From: Fodinibius roseus | Lineage (GTDB): Bacteria; Bacteroidota; Rhodothermia; Balneolales; Balneolaceae | Direction: 5' to 3' | DNA: 64,000 nt | NCBI RefSeq assembly: GCF_900129315.1 | Contig: NZ_FQUS01000019.1 | Span: 32,402 to 96,401 of the forward strand | Part shown: piece after piece, positions 16,840 to 26,241 of the stretch | How positions within the stretch are numbered: the stretch's first letter is position 1 | Layout: the number at the start of each line of letters is the position of its first letter | Program-made: the position numbers and the translations under genes | The notes under the pieces: generated by a model | The model's input: only the letters and a program-made list of their open reading frames with translations | Databases searched by the model: none | What the model was told of the DNA's origin: nothing

Positions 16840-19364
16840 AAATATCAGACAGAAAAGAGATCGTAGTTGTCGGAAATGGAATGGTAGGATACAAGTTTTG
16901 CGAGAAACTTGTCGCAAAACAAGGTAATGAGGCGTTTAACATCACTGTTTTTGGAGAAGAACCCAGGCCAGCCTACGATCGCGTTCAGCTAAGCTCCTAC
17001 TTTGCGGGGGCAGATGAAGATGATCTCCAAATGGCCCCGGAGGAGTGGTACGAAGAGAAAGGTATTGCACTGTATACGGGTGAATTGGCTGTAGATTTGG
17101 ACCGGAAACATAAAACCGTTACGTCGCAGAAAGGTAGAACCGTCACTTACGATACGCTCATCCTTGCCACCGGATCCAGTGCCTTTGTTCCACCCATAGA
17201 TGGAGTAGATAAAGACGGGGTCTTTGTCTATCGCACAATTGAGGATCTGGAAGCGATCACGAAATATGCTGCAGGAGCCAGCAAGGCTGCGGTCATAGGA
17301 GGTGGTTTGCTGGGTTTAGAGGCAGCTAAATCGGCTATGGACCTGGGACTGAAAACAAGTGTAATTGAGTTTGCTCCCCGCCTTATGCCCAGGCAGCTGG
17401 ATGAAATTGGGGCCGGTGCTTTGAAAACAGCGCTCGAAGGGCTGGACCTGGAGATATTATTAAATAAAAATACAACCCTGATCGGGGGTAACGGGACGCC
17501 CGAATACCTCGATTTTGCAGATGGCGGCCACCTGGAAGCCGACATGGTGATCATATCCGCAGGTATTCGACCACGCGATGAGCTGGCAAAAAAAGCGGGT
17601 CTTGAAGTCGGAGAACGCGGGGGGATCATTGTTGACGACCAGTTGCAAACAAGCGATTCGGATATCTATGCTATTGGGGAGTCGGCTTTACACCGGGGCA
17701 TGATCTATGGTCTTGTAGCACCCGGATATGAGATGGCCGATGTAGTGGTAGAAAATCTTACCGGCGGCGAGGAGAAGTTTACGGAATTCGACATGTCAAC
17801 CAAGCTGAAATTGGTAGGCGTGGATGTAGCCAGTTTTGGAGACGCCTTTGGCGAATCGGAAGAAAACAGTAAGAAAGTCATAATAGACAACAAGGCGAAA
17901 GGTGTTTATAAGCGCATCAACGTCTCGGATGATGGCGATCGTCTGCTGGGCGGGATGCTTGTAGGCGATGCCGACGACTACAATATGCTTCTTCAGATAG
18001 CCCAAAACGGCTTTTCACTTCCGCCTGATCCGGTTGATCTGATTATTGGCGATCGCGATGAAGAATCGGGCGGGGGACAGAAGGTCTACGAATTTCCGGA
18101 TAACTCCATTATTTGTTCCTGTGAAAGTGTGACTAAAGGAGAAATTTGTGATGTCATTGAAGAAGAGGGCAAAGAGGATATCGACAGTATCAAATCGTGC
18201 ACGAATGCGGGAACGGGCTGCAGCGGCTGCGTACCCATGCTCGATGACCTGCTGACCCAGTCTATGGAAGCGCGCGGCAGGGAGGTGCGCAAAGTAATTT
18301 GTGAGCATTTTGACTACACCCGCCAGGAGCTGTTTGATATCATCAAGGTGAAGGAGATACACACCTTTGATGAATTATTGGATGAAGTGGGACAAGGCGA
18401 TGGCTGTGAGAAATGTAAACCCGCTGTGGCTTCGTTGCTGGCAAGCGCTTTTAATGAGCACGTATTAGAAGAACGAGATACCATCCAGGATACCAACGAT
18501 CGATTTTTGGCCAATATTCAGCGCGGGGGTACCTATTCGGTTATACCCCGGGTGCCCGGCGGAGAGATTACTCCGGATAAGCTGATCACTATTGGCGAGC
18601 TGGCTAAAAAATACGGTCTTTATACTAAAATTACCGGCGGCCAGCGCATCAACATGATGGGTGCCCGTGTCGATCAGCTTCCCGATATCTGGGAGGATCT
18701 GATTGAGGCCGGTTTCGAAAGCGGCCACGCTTATGGCAAGGCGTTGCGAACGGTTAAGAGCTGTGTTGGTTCCACATGGTGCCGGTACGGACTGCATGAA
18801 TCGGTTTCTTTTGCTATTCGAATTGAAGAGCGATACCGTGGCCTTCGCGCACCACATAAGCTTAAGGGCGGGGTTTCCGGATGTGTGCGGGAATGCGCGG
18901 AAGCCCAGGCTAAGGACTTTGGTATAATCGCTACGGAAGAGGGCTGGAACCTCTTCGTATGCGGTAATGGCGGTACCAACCCCCAGCACGCCAAACTTCT
19001 GGCTACCGATCTCGATGAAGAAACGCTTATAAAATATCTGGACCGCTTCCTGATGTTCTACATTAAGACGGCCGAACATCTGAATCGTACGTCCACCTGG
19101 CTGAATAAAATGGAGGGCGGTCTCGGGTACCTGAAAAAGGTGGTGGTTGAAGACTCCCTTGGGATAGGAGAGGAGCTCGAAATAGAAATGCAGCAGCTGA
19201 TCAATGTCTATTCCTGCGAGTGGAAAGAAGTGGTCAATAATCCCGAACTCAGGGAACGGTTTACCCACTTTGTCAACTCCGATGATGTGGATCCCAGCGT
19301 AAAGTTCAAGGACTATCGCGAACAGCCCGTACCCGCACCCGCCGGCTGGAAAGAAAAGGGTTAG
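16836..19364 (+). CDS. nirB: Nitrite reductase [NAD(P)H] large subunit
   Basis: Cytoplasmic siroheme enzyme that reduces nitrite to ammonium with NAD(P)H. 842 residues. Order: N-terminal FAD domain (VVVGNGMVGYKFCEKL), NAD-binding motif AAVIGGGLLGLEAAKSAMDL, FAD contact DIYAIGESALHRG, a BFD-type [2Fe-2S] domain with IICSCESVTKGEICD and AGTGCSGCVP, a second Cys pair GDGCEKCKPA, then the sulfite/nitrite reductase domain. The siroheme-[4Fe-4S] cysteines are C643, C649, C683 and C687 (KSCVGSTWCRYG; SGCVRECAEAQ). The length matches E. coli NirB (847). nirD follows after 72 bp. It heads a run of same-direction genes for nitrate assimilation. The ATG overlaps the stop of a possible leader frame. Confidence 0.96.
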   Translation: MKISDRKEIVVVGNGMVGYKFCEKLVAKQGNEAFNITVFGEEPRPAYDRVQLSSYFAGADEDDLQMAPEEWYEEKGIALYTGELAVDLDRKHKTVTSQKGRTVTYDTLILATGSSAFVPPIDGVDKDGVFVYRTIEDLEAITKYAAGASKAAVIGGGLLGLEAAKSAMDLGLKTSVIEFAPRLMPRQLDEIGAGALKTALEGLDLEILLNKNTTLIGGNGTPEYLDFADGGHLEADMVIISAGIRPRDELAKKAGLEVGERGGIIVDDQLQTSDSDIYAIGESALHRGMIYGLVAPGYEMADVVVENLTGGEEKFTEFDMSTKLKLVGVDVASFGDAFGESEENSKKVIIDNKAKGVYKRINVSDDGDRLLGGMLVGDADDYNMLLQIAQNGFSLPPDPVDLIIGDRDEESGGGQKVYEFPDNSIICSCESVTKGEICDVIEEEGKEDIDSIKSCTNAGTGCSGCVPMLDDLLTQSMEARGREVRKVICEHFDYTRQELFDIIKVKEIHTFDELLDEVGQGDGCEKCKPAVASLLASAFNEHVLEERDTIQDTNDRFLANIQRGGTYSVIPRVPGGEITPDKLITIGELAKKYGLYTKITGGQRINMMGARVDQLPDIWEDLIEAGFESGHAYGKALRTVKSCVGSTWCRYGLHESVSFAIRIEERYRGLRAPHKLKGGVSGCVRECAEAQAKDFGIIATEEGWNLFVCGNGGTNPQHAKLLATDLDEETLIKYLDRFLMFYIKTAEHLNRTSTWLNKMEGGLGYLKKVVVEDSLGIGEELEIEMQQLINVYSCEWKEVVNNPELRERFTHFVNSDDVDPSVKFKDYREQPVPAPAGWKEKG

Positions 19365-19436
19365 TCGTCATCCGTATTCCTAATGCCACATATCTTTATC
19401 AAACTTTCAAACTTAAAGACCTATTCAGCCCGAACA

Positions 19437-19790
19437 ATGCAAGCGCACGAGAATGTCAAGAAATGGTTCAAAGCGGCCCGAGTGGAAGATTTTCCCAAAA
19501 ACGGGGGAGCCTGTGTTAAGTATAGAGACAAGCAGATTGCGGTCTTCAATTTTACCCGGCGCGGCGAGTGGTTTGCCTGCCAGAATATGTGTCCCCACAA
19601 AAAGGAGATGGCTTTGGCCCGTGGAATGATCGGAGAATCGAAGGGAGAGCCCAAAGTGGCATGTCCCTTTCATAAAAAAGCTTTCTCGCTTTGTTCCGGT
19701 GAAAATATTAATGGCGAAGAAGAACCGGTTACCACATATCCGGTGAAAGTGGAGGATGGATATGTATATATCGGGCTCACAACAGATTAA
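19437..19790 (+). CDS. nirD: Nitrite reductase small subunit (Rieske-type NirD)
   Basis: 117 residues from ATG 19437 (MQAHENVKKW). An 18-residue upstream extension to 19383 is possible but unlike the family. It has an intact Rieske [2Fe-2S] ligand pattern, CQNMCPHKK then VACPFHKKAF, so it should bind a cluster; enteric NirD proteins lack these ligands. It is the partner of NirB, downstream in the same direction. GARIG-like linkers are absent and the fold ends with VKVEDGYVYIGL, typical of this family. It probably carries electrons or stabilises NirB. Confidence 0.9.
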   Translation: MQAHENVKKWFKAARVEDFPKNGGACVKYRDKQIAVFNFTRRGEWFACQNMCPHKKEMALARGMIGESKGEPKVACPFHKKAFSLCSGENINGEEEPVTTYPVKVEDGYVYIGLTTD

Positions 19791-19839
19791 TTCCGGAATC
19801 CATAATCTCCCCCGTGGTTCCCATATTAGCATCAGCTTG

Positions 19840-19861
19840 TGTCAGGTGTCCACCCCTGACA
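19840..19861 (+). terminator. Small hairpin between nirD and moaCB
   Basis: TGTCAGG (19840-19846) pairs with CCTGACA (19855-19861) around an 8-base loop. No T-run follows, so it may be a weak terminator, a processing site, or chance. Confidence 0.3.
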
Positions 19862-19969
19862 ACCTGTTCACTGTTCTTTTCAGGGGGGGACGCTTGGCAT
19901 AGCCGTTCAGGGGGATTAAAGATCGGGAAATGTGATAGCACAATTCGAACCTTAAAATAGTTGAAAATT

Positions 19970-20923
19970 ATGAGAGATATTTCTGGCAAGAGTTCTTCGC
20001 TGCGCTCCGGTAAAGCGCTTTCCGTTGTCAGTTGCAGCCGCCCGACACTGGAGCGGGTGAAGTCAGATAGGCTTCCCAAGGGTAACTTGTTGGATGTAGC
20101 CCGTTCGGCCGGCTTTTTGGCCTCCAAGCAGACCCATCACCTGATACCACACTGCCATCCGGTTTCGATTGATGCGCTGGATATCTCTTATAGCTATATC
20201 GAAGACGGTAATTGCAGAGAGGATATCGGAAAGCTGGAGGTAGCATTTGGAATTGCTGTTATCGCCGGGGGAAAGTCGATCGGACGAACCGGTATTGAGA
20301 TGGAGTTGCTGACGGCGGTTTCCATCAGCGCCCTAACGATTTATGACCTCCTGAAGCCACTCGGAGATGAAGTCGAAATCAGGACGACGCGCCTGCTCAA
20401 TAAAACAGGCGGCAAAAGCAATTTGAAGAAGGTGGTAGGGAAACAAAATAAAGCTGCCGTGCTCATTTGTTCGAACTCTGTTGCCGCCGGTCGAAAAGCG
20501 GACCGCGCGGGACCGATTATTGAACAAATGCTCCGGGAGCATTATGCTGATATCGTTGATTTTAAGGTGATACCTGACCGCCGGGAAGCCATCCAGGCCC
20601 AGCTCAAAGAGTGGGCGGATAGGAATATCCCATTTGTATTTACGGTGGGTGGCACCGGGCTTGGACCGGATAACAGGGCGGTCGATGCGGTCCGTGGGAT
20701 CCTCGAGCGAATAACCCCCGGGGTCGTGGATGCTATGGAACTGCACGGGCTGCAAAGAACTCCGCTGGCCATGATGTCGCGACTGACTGCCGGAATCCTG
20801 AAAAGTACGCTTATAGTGACGCTGCCCGGCAGTTCCGACGGACTGCGTCAAAGCCTCGGAGGTATCCTGCCGGGAGTATTCTATGCCAGGAAAATGCTAC
20901 GGCCCGCCAGGATAAAAAACTGA
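19970..20923 (+). CDS. moaCB: Bifunctional molybdenum cofactor protein MoaC-MoaB
   Basis: 317 residues from ATG 19970. Residues about 1-150 are MoaC (cyclic pyranopterin monophosphate synthase): GNLLDVARSAGFLASKQTHH, PHCHPVSIDALD, and GRTGIEMELLTAVSISALTI are its active-site motifs. Residues about 155-317 are MoaB/MogA-type (molybdopterin adenylyltransferase fold): VLICSNSVAAGRKADRAGPI, FVFTVGGTGLGPDN, LPGSSDGLRQSL. Normally the MoaB motif reads GGTGxxxRD; here the last residues are Asp-Asn, so the usual catalytic Asp is replaced by Asn. Such MoaC-MoaB fusions occur in Bacteroidota. It sits between nirD and narK. Confidence 0.92.
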   Translation: MRDISGKSSSLRSGKALSVVSCSRPTLERVKSDRLPKGNLLDVARSAGFLASKQTHHLIPHCHPVSIDALDISYSYIEDGNCREDIGKLEVAFGIAVIAGGKSIGRTGIEMELLTAVSISALTIYDLLKPLGDEVEIRTTRLLNKTGGKSNLKKVVGKQNKAAVLICSNSVAAGRKADRAGPIIEQMLREHYADIVDFKVIPDRREAIQAQLKEWADRNIPFVFTVGGTGLGPDNRAVDAVRGILERITPGVVDAMELHGLQRTPLAMMSRLTAGILKSTLIVTLPGSSDGLRQSLGGILPGVFYARKMLRPARIKN

Positions 20924-21088
20924 CTTCTGAACAAAACATGCTCCCGGTTAATCTATTTCAAATAGTGTCTTGAACCAATCCCCGTGTTCCCGGCAAAAAG
21001 GTACCCGATATCTTCTGTATTCCATTACAGTCGCCTGTGACTAAAACCGATTTTTAAGCCTTTAAACGATTATCTACTGATTGTTACT

Positions 21089-22450
21089 ATGAAAACTACC
21101 GATACCAACAAAGCGACAAGTATTAATATTTTTAGTTTTGCGGCCCCGCACATGCGGACCTTTCATCTTTCCTGGATCTCGTTTTTTCTCTGTTTCTTTG
21201 GCTGGTTTGGGATTGCACCGCTGATGGCTGTTATACGTGAGGAACTGGACCTGACCCAGTCACAGATTGGGAACACTATTATCGCTTCAGTGGCTATTAC
21301 GGTGATTGCCCGGATATTTATCGGCCGGTTTTGTGATAAATATGGTCCGCGTCTTACCTATGCCGTCTTGCTGATTTTGGGATCCATTCCCGTTATCGGC
21401 ATCGGATTGAGCAATAGTTATGAAACGTTTCTGCTGTTCAGATTGGCTATCGGTGTGATCGGCGCCTCCTTTGTGATAACCCAATACCACACCTCGGTTA
21501 TGTTTGCGGATAACGTTGTGGGCACTGCCAATGCCACGACCGCGGGGTGGGGGAATATGGGGGGAGGAGCTACCCAAGTGATTATGCCGCTCATTTTTGC
21601 CGGATTCGTATTTCTGGGTTTCGAGGAGTCCTCGGCATGGAGGTATGCGATGATCGTTCCGGGAATAGCCATGATTGTATTGGGGTTCCTCTACTACCAT
21701 TATACAACCGATACGCCCGAAGGAAACTTCTCTGAGCTGGAAGTGGATCCCGTAGCAGAGCTTGAGGGCGAAGAGGAGGAAGCTGATGTATCAATGAGGG
21801 AAGTGATGAAGGATTATCGGGTGTGGAGCCTGTTTGTAATCTATGGCGCCAGTTTTGGTATTGAACTGACGATTAATAATATCGCGGCTATTTATTACCA
21901 CGATTATTTTTCGCTGGACCTGCAGACCGCCGGACTCATTGCCGGAATGTTTGGCCTGATGAATATATTTGCCCGTTCGGCCGGTGGATATCTGGGCGAC
22001 ACGTTCGGTATTAAATTTGGGCTCAAGGGCCGGGTTCGATTCCTGTTCGTTATGTTATTGTTAGAAGGGGTGGCCCTTATGCTCTTTTCCAGTATGGTGA
22101 CACTTGCACTGGCTATCGGAACGATGATTTTCTTTAGTCTCTGCGTACAGATGGCGGAAGGAGCCACCTATTCGGTCGTTCCCTTTGTGAACCGCAAAGC
22201 TGTTGGGGCGGTTTCGGGCATTGTGGGAGCCGGGGGCAATGCCGGCGCCGTTATGGCCGGATTCCTGTTTAAATATGAGTCTTTAGGCTATCCCGAAGCG
22301 CTGTTTATTATCGGGGGTGTGGTTACGGTCGTTTCCTTTCTCTCTTTTACCATTCGTTTCTCCATGGCCGATGAAAAAGAGGCGAGATACGAGCTGGAAG
22401 AGGCATTGTCAGAACTGGAACCCGAGTTAGAGCCGGCCTATGCAGATTGA
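21089..22450 (+). CDS. narK: Nitrate/nitrite transporter, NNP family of MFS
   Basis: 453 residues and 12 predicted membrane helices. It imports nitrate, or exchanges nitrate for nitrite. The two nitrate signatures are present: WGNMGGGATQVIMPLIF in TM5 and GAGGNAGAVMAGFLF in TM11, along with the MFS loop GRFCDKYGPRLTY. A central cytoplasmic loop is acidic (ELEGEEEEADV), as is the C-terminus. Its position between the moaCB gene and the nitrate reductase gene supports nitrate uptake for assimilation. The symbol narK could equally be nasA; the sequence does not settle this. Confidence 0.92.
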   Translation: MKTTDTNKATSINIFSFAAPHMRTFHLSWISFFLCFFGWFGIAPLMAVIREELDLTQSQIGNTIIASVAITVIARIFIGRFCDKYGPRLTYAVLLILGSIPVIGIGLSNSYETFLLFRLAIGVIGASFVITQYHTSVMFADNVVGTANATTAGWGNMGGGATQVIMPLIFAGFVFLGFEESSAWRYAMIVPGIAMIVLGFLYYHYTTDTPEGNFSELEVDPVAELEGEEEEADVSMREVMKDYRVWSLFVIYGASFGIELTINNIAAIYYHDYFSLDLQTAGLIAGMFGLMNIFARSAGGYLGDTFGIKFGLKGRVRFLFVMLLLEGVALMLFSSMVTLALAIGTMIFFSLCVQMAEGATYSVVPFVNRKAVGAVSGIVGAGGNAGAVMAGFLFKYESLGYPEALFIIGGVVTVVSFLSFTIRFSMADEKEARYELEEALSELEPELEPAYAD

Positions 22451-22558
22451 AGGTTGAGGCCATGACAGAAGGTTGAATAAATGTTGCAGCTCGGCATACA
22501 GCCGGGAAAAGCCTTACGGAGTGGGAGATATTATGAAATATGCAAGACTTAAATAACT

Positions 22559-25500
22559 ATGGATCAAACCGGAACCGAAAAATATAAATCTACTTGTTCC
22601 TATTGTGGAGTAGGATGTGGTGTTATTGTGGAAAAGAACGTCGGGGGACAGATTGAAATTACCGGCGATGAATCACATCCGGCGAACAAGGGGATGCTCT
22701 GTTCCAAGGGAATGAACCTGCATTATACGGTGTCCGATCATTCCGACCGGTTACTCCATCCACAGATGCGATGGGCGCGGGGTCAGCCCCGCAGACGCGT
22801 AGACTGGGATACGGCCCTGGATCGGGCGGCGGCGGTGTTCGGTACCTTTATTGATAAATACGGTCCCGATTCGGTAGGCTTTTATGTCTCCGGGCAGTGC
22901 CTTACCGAGGAGTACTATACGGTCAATAAGCTGGCCAAAGGATTTGTAGGCACCAACAATATCGATACGAACTCGCGGCTCTGCATGAGTTCAGCCGTAG
23001 CCGGGTACAAGAAATCCCTGGGGGAGGATTCGCCGCCGATCAGCTACGATGATATCGAGCTGGCCAACTGCTTCTTCATAACCGGTGCCAATCCCGCCTG
23101 GTGCCATCCTATCCTTTTTCGCCGCATTGAAGCCCATAAAGAGAAGGATCCGGATGTTAAAGTTATCGTGGCCGATCCCCGGGAGACGCAATCCTGCTCG
23201 ATTGCAGATCTTCACCTTCAGCTGAATCCGGGGACCGATACGGTCTTATACCATGCCATCGCGCGCTGCCTGATTGAAAACGGCCGAATTGACGAGTCGT
23301 TTATCGAAAAGCATACGGATGGATTTGAAGAGTTCAGAGCCCGGGTTCTGTCACAACCGCTGGAGGAAGCAGCCGACACCTGTGGTTTGCCAGTACGGGA
23401 AATTAAGCAGGCTGCCCGATGGATTGGAGATGCCAACGGCTTTATTTCAATGTGGGCGATGGGGCTTAACCAGAGCGTGGATGGTACGGCTAAAAACCTG
23501 GCGCTCATTAATCTTTCCCTCATTACGGGCCAGATCGGAAAACCCGGTGCGGGACCTTTTTCACTGACCGGGCAGCCCAATGCTATGGGGGGACGCGAGG
23601 TGGGAGGGATGGCCAATCTGCTTTCCGCGCACCGTGATCTCGGTAATCCGGAACATCGCCGGGAAGTGGCGGACCTTTGGAATGTCAATTCAGTCCCCGC
23701 AGAGCCCGGATATACGGCAACCGAAATGTTTGACGCCCTGCGAAGCGGGGATATGAAAGCGATCTGGATCATTTGTACCAATCCGGTGGTGAGCCTTCCT
23801 CATTCCGCCATGGTCGAAGAAGCACTTGAAAAAGCCAAATTTGTAATCGTCCAGGATATCTCACAGGATTCCGCGACCGTTGACTATGCCGACCTGGTGT
23901 TGCCGGCTGCGGGCTACCTGGAGAAGGAGGGTACGATGACCAACTCCGATCGCCGGATCAGCTATTTGAATAAAGTGGTGGAAGCACCTGGCGAGGCTCT
24001 ACCGGACGCTGAGATATTGTGTCGTTTTGCCCGGAAGATGGGCTACCGTGGATTTGATTTTGATACGGCCGCTGACATATTCGCTGAGCATTGTAAGCTC
24101 ACCAGGGGAACCAATATTGATATCAGCGGGTTGAGTCATGAGTATTTAAAGCAAAATGGAACGGTACAGTGGCCCTTTCCCGAGGGCGCCCAGGAAGGAA
24201 CGCGGCGTTTGTTTACGGATCACGAGTTCTATACCCAGAATGGACGTGCTAAGATTCATACTCAGGATAAAGGCAGACCCGAACGCCCGGGTGAGAATAA
24301 TCCCCTGGTGTTGACGACGGGGAGAATCCGTGATCAATGGCACACAATGACCCGCACCGGCAAGGTGAGCCGGCTTAATCAGCATATTGATGAAGCGTAT
24401 GTAGACATACATCCTGAGGATGCCCAAAAGCGGGGTATTGACAATGAAGATGTGGTTGAAGTAACGAATGAACGGGGAGAGGTGCGTGTGCGAGCTATAC
24501 ACTCAGAGGCCGTTAAACCCGGTGTCGTATTCATTCCGATGCATTGGGGGAAGGTGCTCCAAAAGGATTTCCCGCGAGCGAATAATTTGACCAGCGACAG
24601 GGTAGATCCGGTTTCGAAGGAACCTGACTTTAAATTCTCAACCGTTGAGGTATCAAAATTTAACAAAGAGCATGATAAGGTCATCGTTGTCGGGGCCGGG
24701 GCCGGAGGTTTCCAGTTTGTCAATAGTTATCGCGAATACAACGCGGAAGACGAGGTAGAAGTATTCTCCAAAGAGTATGACTGGTTTTACAACCGGGTGA
24801 TGCTTCCTGACTATATCAGTGGCGAGTCGGATTGGATGAAGCTGAAAAAAATGAAGTCCGATAAGCTCGTAGAACTCGATATCCTTATGCATGAGGGCAT
24901 CAGCGTGGAGCGTATAGACCCCGAAAAACAACTTATTACGGATTCGAATGGCGAAGATCATTCCTACGACAAGCTGGTGCTCGCTACCGGAAGTCGTGCT
25001 AATTTCCCGAAAGGTATTCCCCGTTTACCGGGGGTGTTTACCATCCGTCATCGCAGTGATGCTGAAGATCTGATAGAGTACACAAACAAAGCAGGCCATG
25101 TCGTAATTGTAGGCGGGGGACTCCTTGGATTAGAGATGGCAGCTGCACTCCAAAAGGTTGACATATCAGTTACACTGGTGCATCGCAATCCAAGGCTCAT
25201 GGAGCGACAGCTCGATCCAACTGCGAGTGAACTGTTATATGAACACATACGGGACTGTGGCATTAATGTGATTTTTAACGATGAAATTGAGCATCTCTCT
25301 GAGCGGGATGATGGGATTCATGCGTCATTGAAAAGCGGTAAGTTCCTGGATTGCAAGGCGGTGGTCTATGCGATAGGCACTCGTCCGAATATCGGTCTGG
25401 CAAAAGAAGCAGGTCTGGAATGTAAGCGTGGCGTAGTGGTTAATGAGCATCTGCAAACCAGCGATCCCCATATTTATGCTATTGGAGAGATTGCGGAGTA

Positions 25501-26062
25501 CAGGGGATCCATGAATGGAATCACGGCTGCAGCTGAAGAGCAAGCGGATATTGTCGCTTCCTATATCTCTGGTGACCTTTCCAGCACCTATTCGGGTACG
25601 GTTTCTATGAATATCTTGAAGTTTCCCGACCTCGAGCTTTGCTCGTTGGGCATGACAGAAATTCCCGATGGTGGATCCGAATATGAAAAAATTGTACTGG
25701 TGGATAAAAGCGAGCGATTTTATAAAAAATGCATAGTCTGTCAGGACCGATTGGTAGGCGCCATTTTGATGGGAGATAAGACGGAGTTCAATGAGTTTCG
25801 CCGGTTAATGGATGAACGAATGGAGTTATCTGACCGGCGAAAAGAATTGTTGCGTTCAGGGCAGTCACTGACACCGCTGAAAGGAGAGATCGTCTGTTCC
25901 TGTAATAACGTAGGGGACGGGAACCTGCGAGAGACCATTCGTGAGGGAAGTGATGATTTTAAGGAGCTTTGTGACCGAACCGGGGCGGGAACAGGTTGTG
26001 GAAGCTGTAAGCCCGAAGTAAAAGCAATCCTTGAACAGGCTACAGTGAAATTAAAGCAGTAG
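22559..26062 (+). CDS. Assimilatory nitrate reductase fused to an FAD/NAD(P)H dehydrogenase and a [2Fe-2S] domain
   Basis: 1167 residues, a three-module fusion. Residues 1-700 are a molybdopterin oxidoreductase of the NasA/NapA type: N-terminal [4Fe-4S] ligands C13, C16, C20 and C48 (STCSYCGVGCG; GMLCSKG), probable Mo ligand C142 in TNSRLCMSSA, and the C-terminal dinucleotide domain ending near DFKFSTVEV. Residues about 706-1090 are a pyridine nucleotide-disulfide oxidoreductase like the N-terminus of NirB: VIVVGAGAGG, VVIVGGGLLGLEMAAALQK, HIYAIGEIAEYRG. Residues about 1110-1160 are a BFD-type [2Fe-2S] domain with C1113, C1115, C1147 and C1150. The protein probably takes electrons from NAD(P)H to nitrate in one chain, doing the work of separate NasC/NasB and NasA proteins. 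There is no signal peptide, so it is cytoplasmic. Confidence 0.92.
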   Translation: MDQTGTEKYKSTCSYCGVGCGVIVEKNVGGQIEITGDESHPANKGMLCSKGMNLHYTVSDHSDRLLHPQMRWARGQPRRRVDWDTALDRAAAVFGTFIDKYGPDSVGFYVSGQCLTEEYYTVNKLAKGFVGTNNIDTNSRLCMSSAVAGYKKSLGEDSPPISYDDIELANCFFITGANPAWCHPILFRRIEAHKEKDPDVKVIVADPRETQSCSIADLHLQLNPGTDTVLYHAIARCLIENGRIDESFIEKHTDGFEEFRARVLSQPLEEAADTCGLPVREIKQAARWIGDANGFISMWAMGLNQSVDGTAKNLALINLSLITGQIGKPGAGPFSLTGQPNAMGGREVGGMANLLSAHRDLGNPEHRREVADLWNVNSVPAEPGYTATEMFDALRSGDMKAIWIICTNPVVSLPHSAMVEEALEKAKFVIVQDISQDSATVDYADLVLPAAGYLEKEGTMTNSDRRISYLNKVVEAPGEALPDAEILCRFARKMGYRGFDFDTAADIFAEHCKLTRGTNIDISGLSHEYLKQNGTVQWPFPEGAQEGTRRLFTDHEFYTQNGRAKIHTQDKGRPERPGENNPLVLTTGRIRDQWHTMTRTGKVSRLNQHIDEAYVDIHPEDAQKRGIDNEDVVEVTNERGEVRVRAIHSEAVKPGVVFIPMHWGKVLQKDFPRANNLTSDRVDPVSKEPDFKFSTVEVSKFNKEHDKVIVVGAGAGGFQFVNSYREYNAEDEVEVFSKEYDWFYNRVMLPDYISGESDWMKLKKMKSDKLVELDILMHEGISVERIDPEKQLITDSNGEDHSYDKLVLATGSRANFPKGIPRLPGVFTIRHRSDAEDLIEYTNKAGHVVIVGGGLLGLEMAAALQKVDISVTLVHRNPRLMERQLDPTASELLYEHIRDCGINVIFNDEIEHLSERDDGIHASLKSGKFLDCKAVVYAIGTRPNIGLAKEAGLECKRGVVVNEHLQTSDPHIYAIGEIAEYRGSMNGITAAAEEQADIVASYISGDLSSTYSGTVSMNILKFPDLELCSLGMTEIPDGGSEYEKIVLVDKSERFYKKCIVCQDRLVGAILMGDKTEFNEFRRLMDERMELSDRRKELLRSGQSLTPLKGEIVCSCNNVGDGNLRETIREGSDDFKELCDRTGAGTGCGSCKPEVKAILEQATVKLKQ

Positions 26063-26241
26063 AATCAATGAACAGGAAGAAGTAAAAAAGTGAAAAGAAA
26101 GGAGTTTTAATCGGAGAAGTGAAGGTTTCAACTTAAAGCTGAGCAACCAAAGAATAACTAATAACCCGTTGGCTGATAACAAAAAACCAAAATTGATCCT
26201 TGACACGAAATATAAAAACGTCAGTAACTGCTAAATCTGCT

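Noticed and set aside
19791..19969. Molybdenum cofactor riboswitch before moaCB (also considered before moaA and moeA)
   Set aside because: Only a small 7-bp hairpin is present before moaCB, and the regions before moaA and moeA are almost pure AT; none matches the GC-rich multi-stem motif I would expect.
26200..26241. TTG start at 26200 for the rubredoxin-tailed protein
   Set aside because: No ribosome binding site, and the added residues are Thr, Lys and Ala rich without family character; it remains possible.
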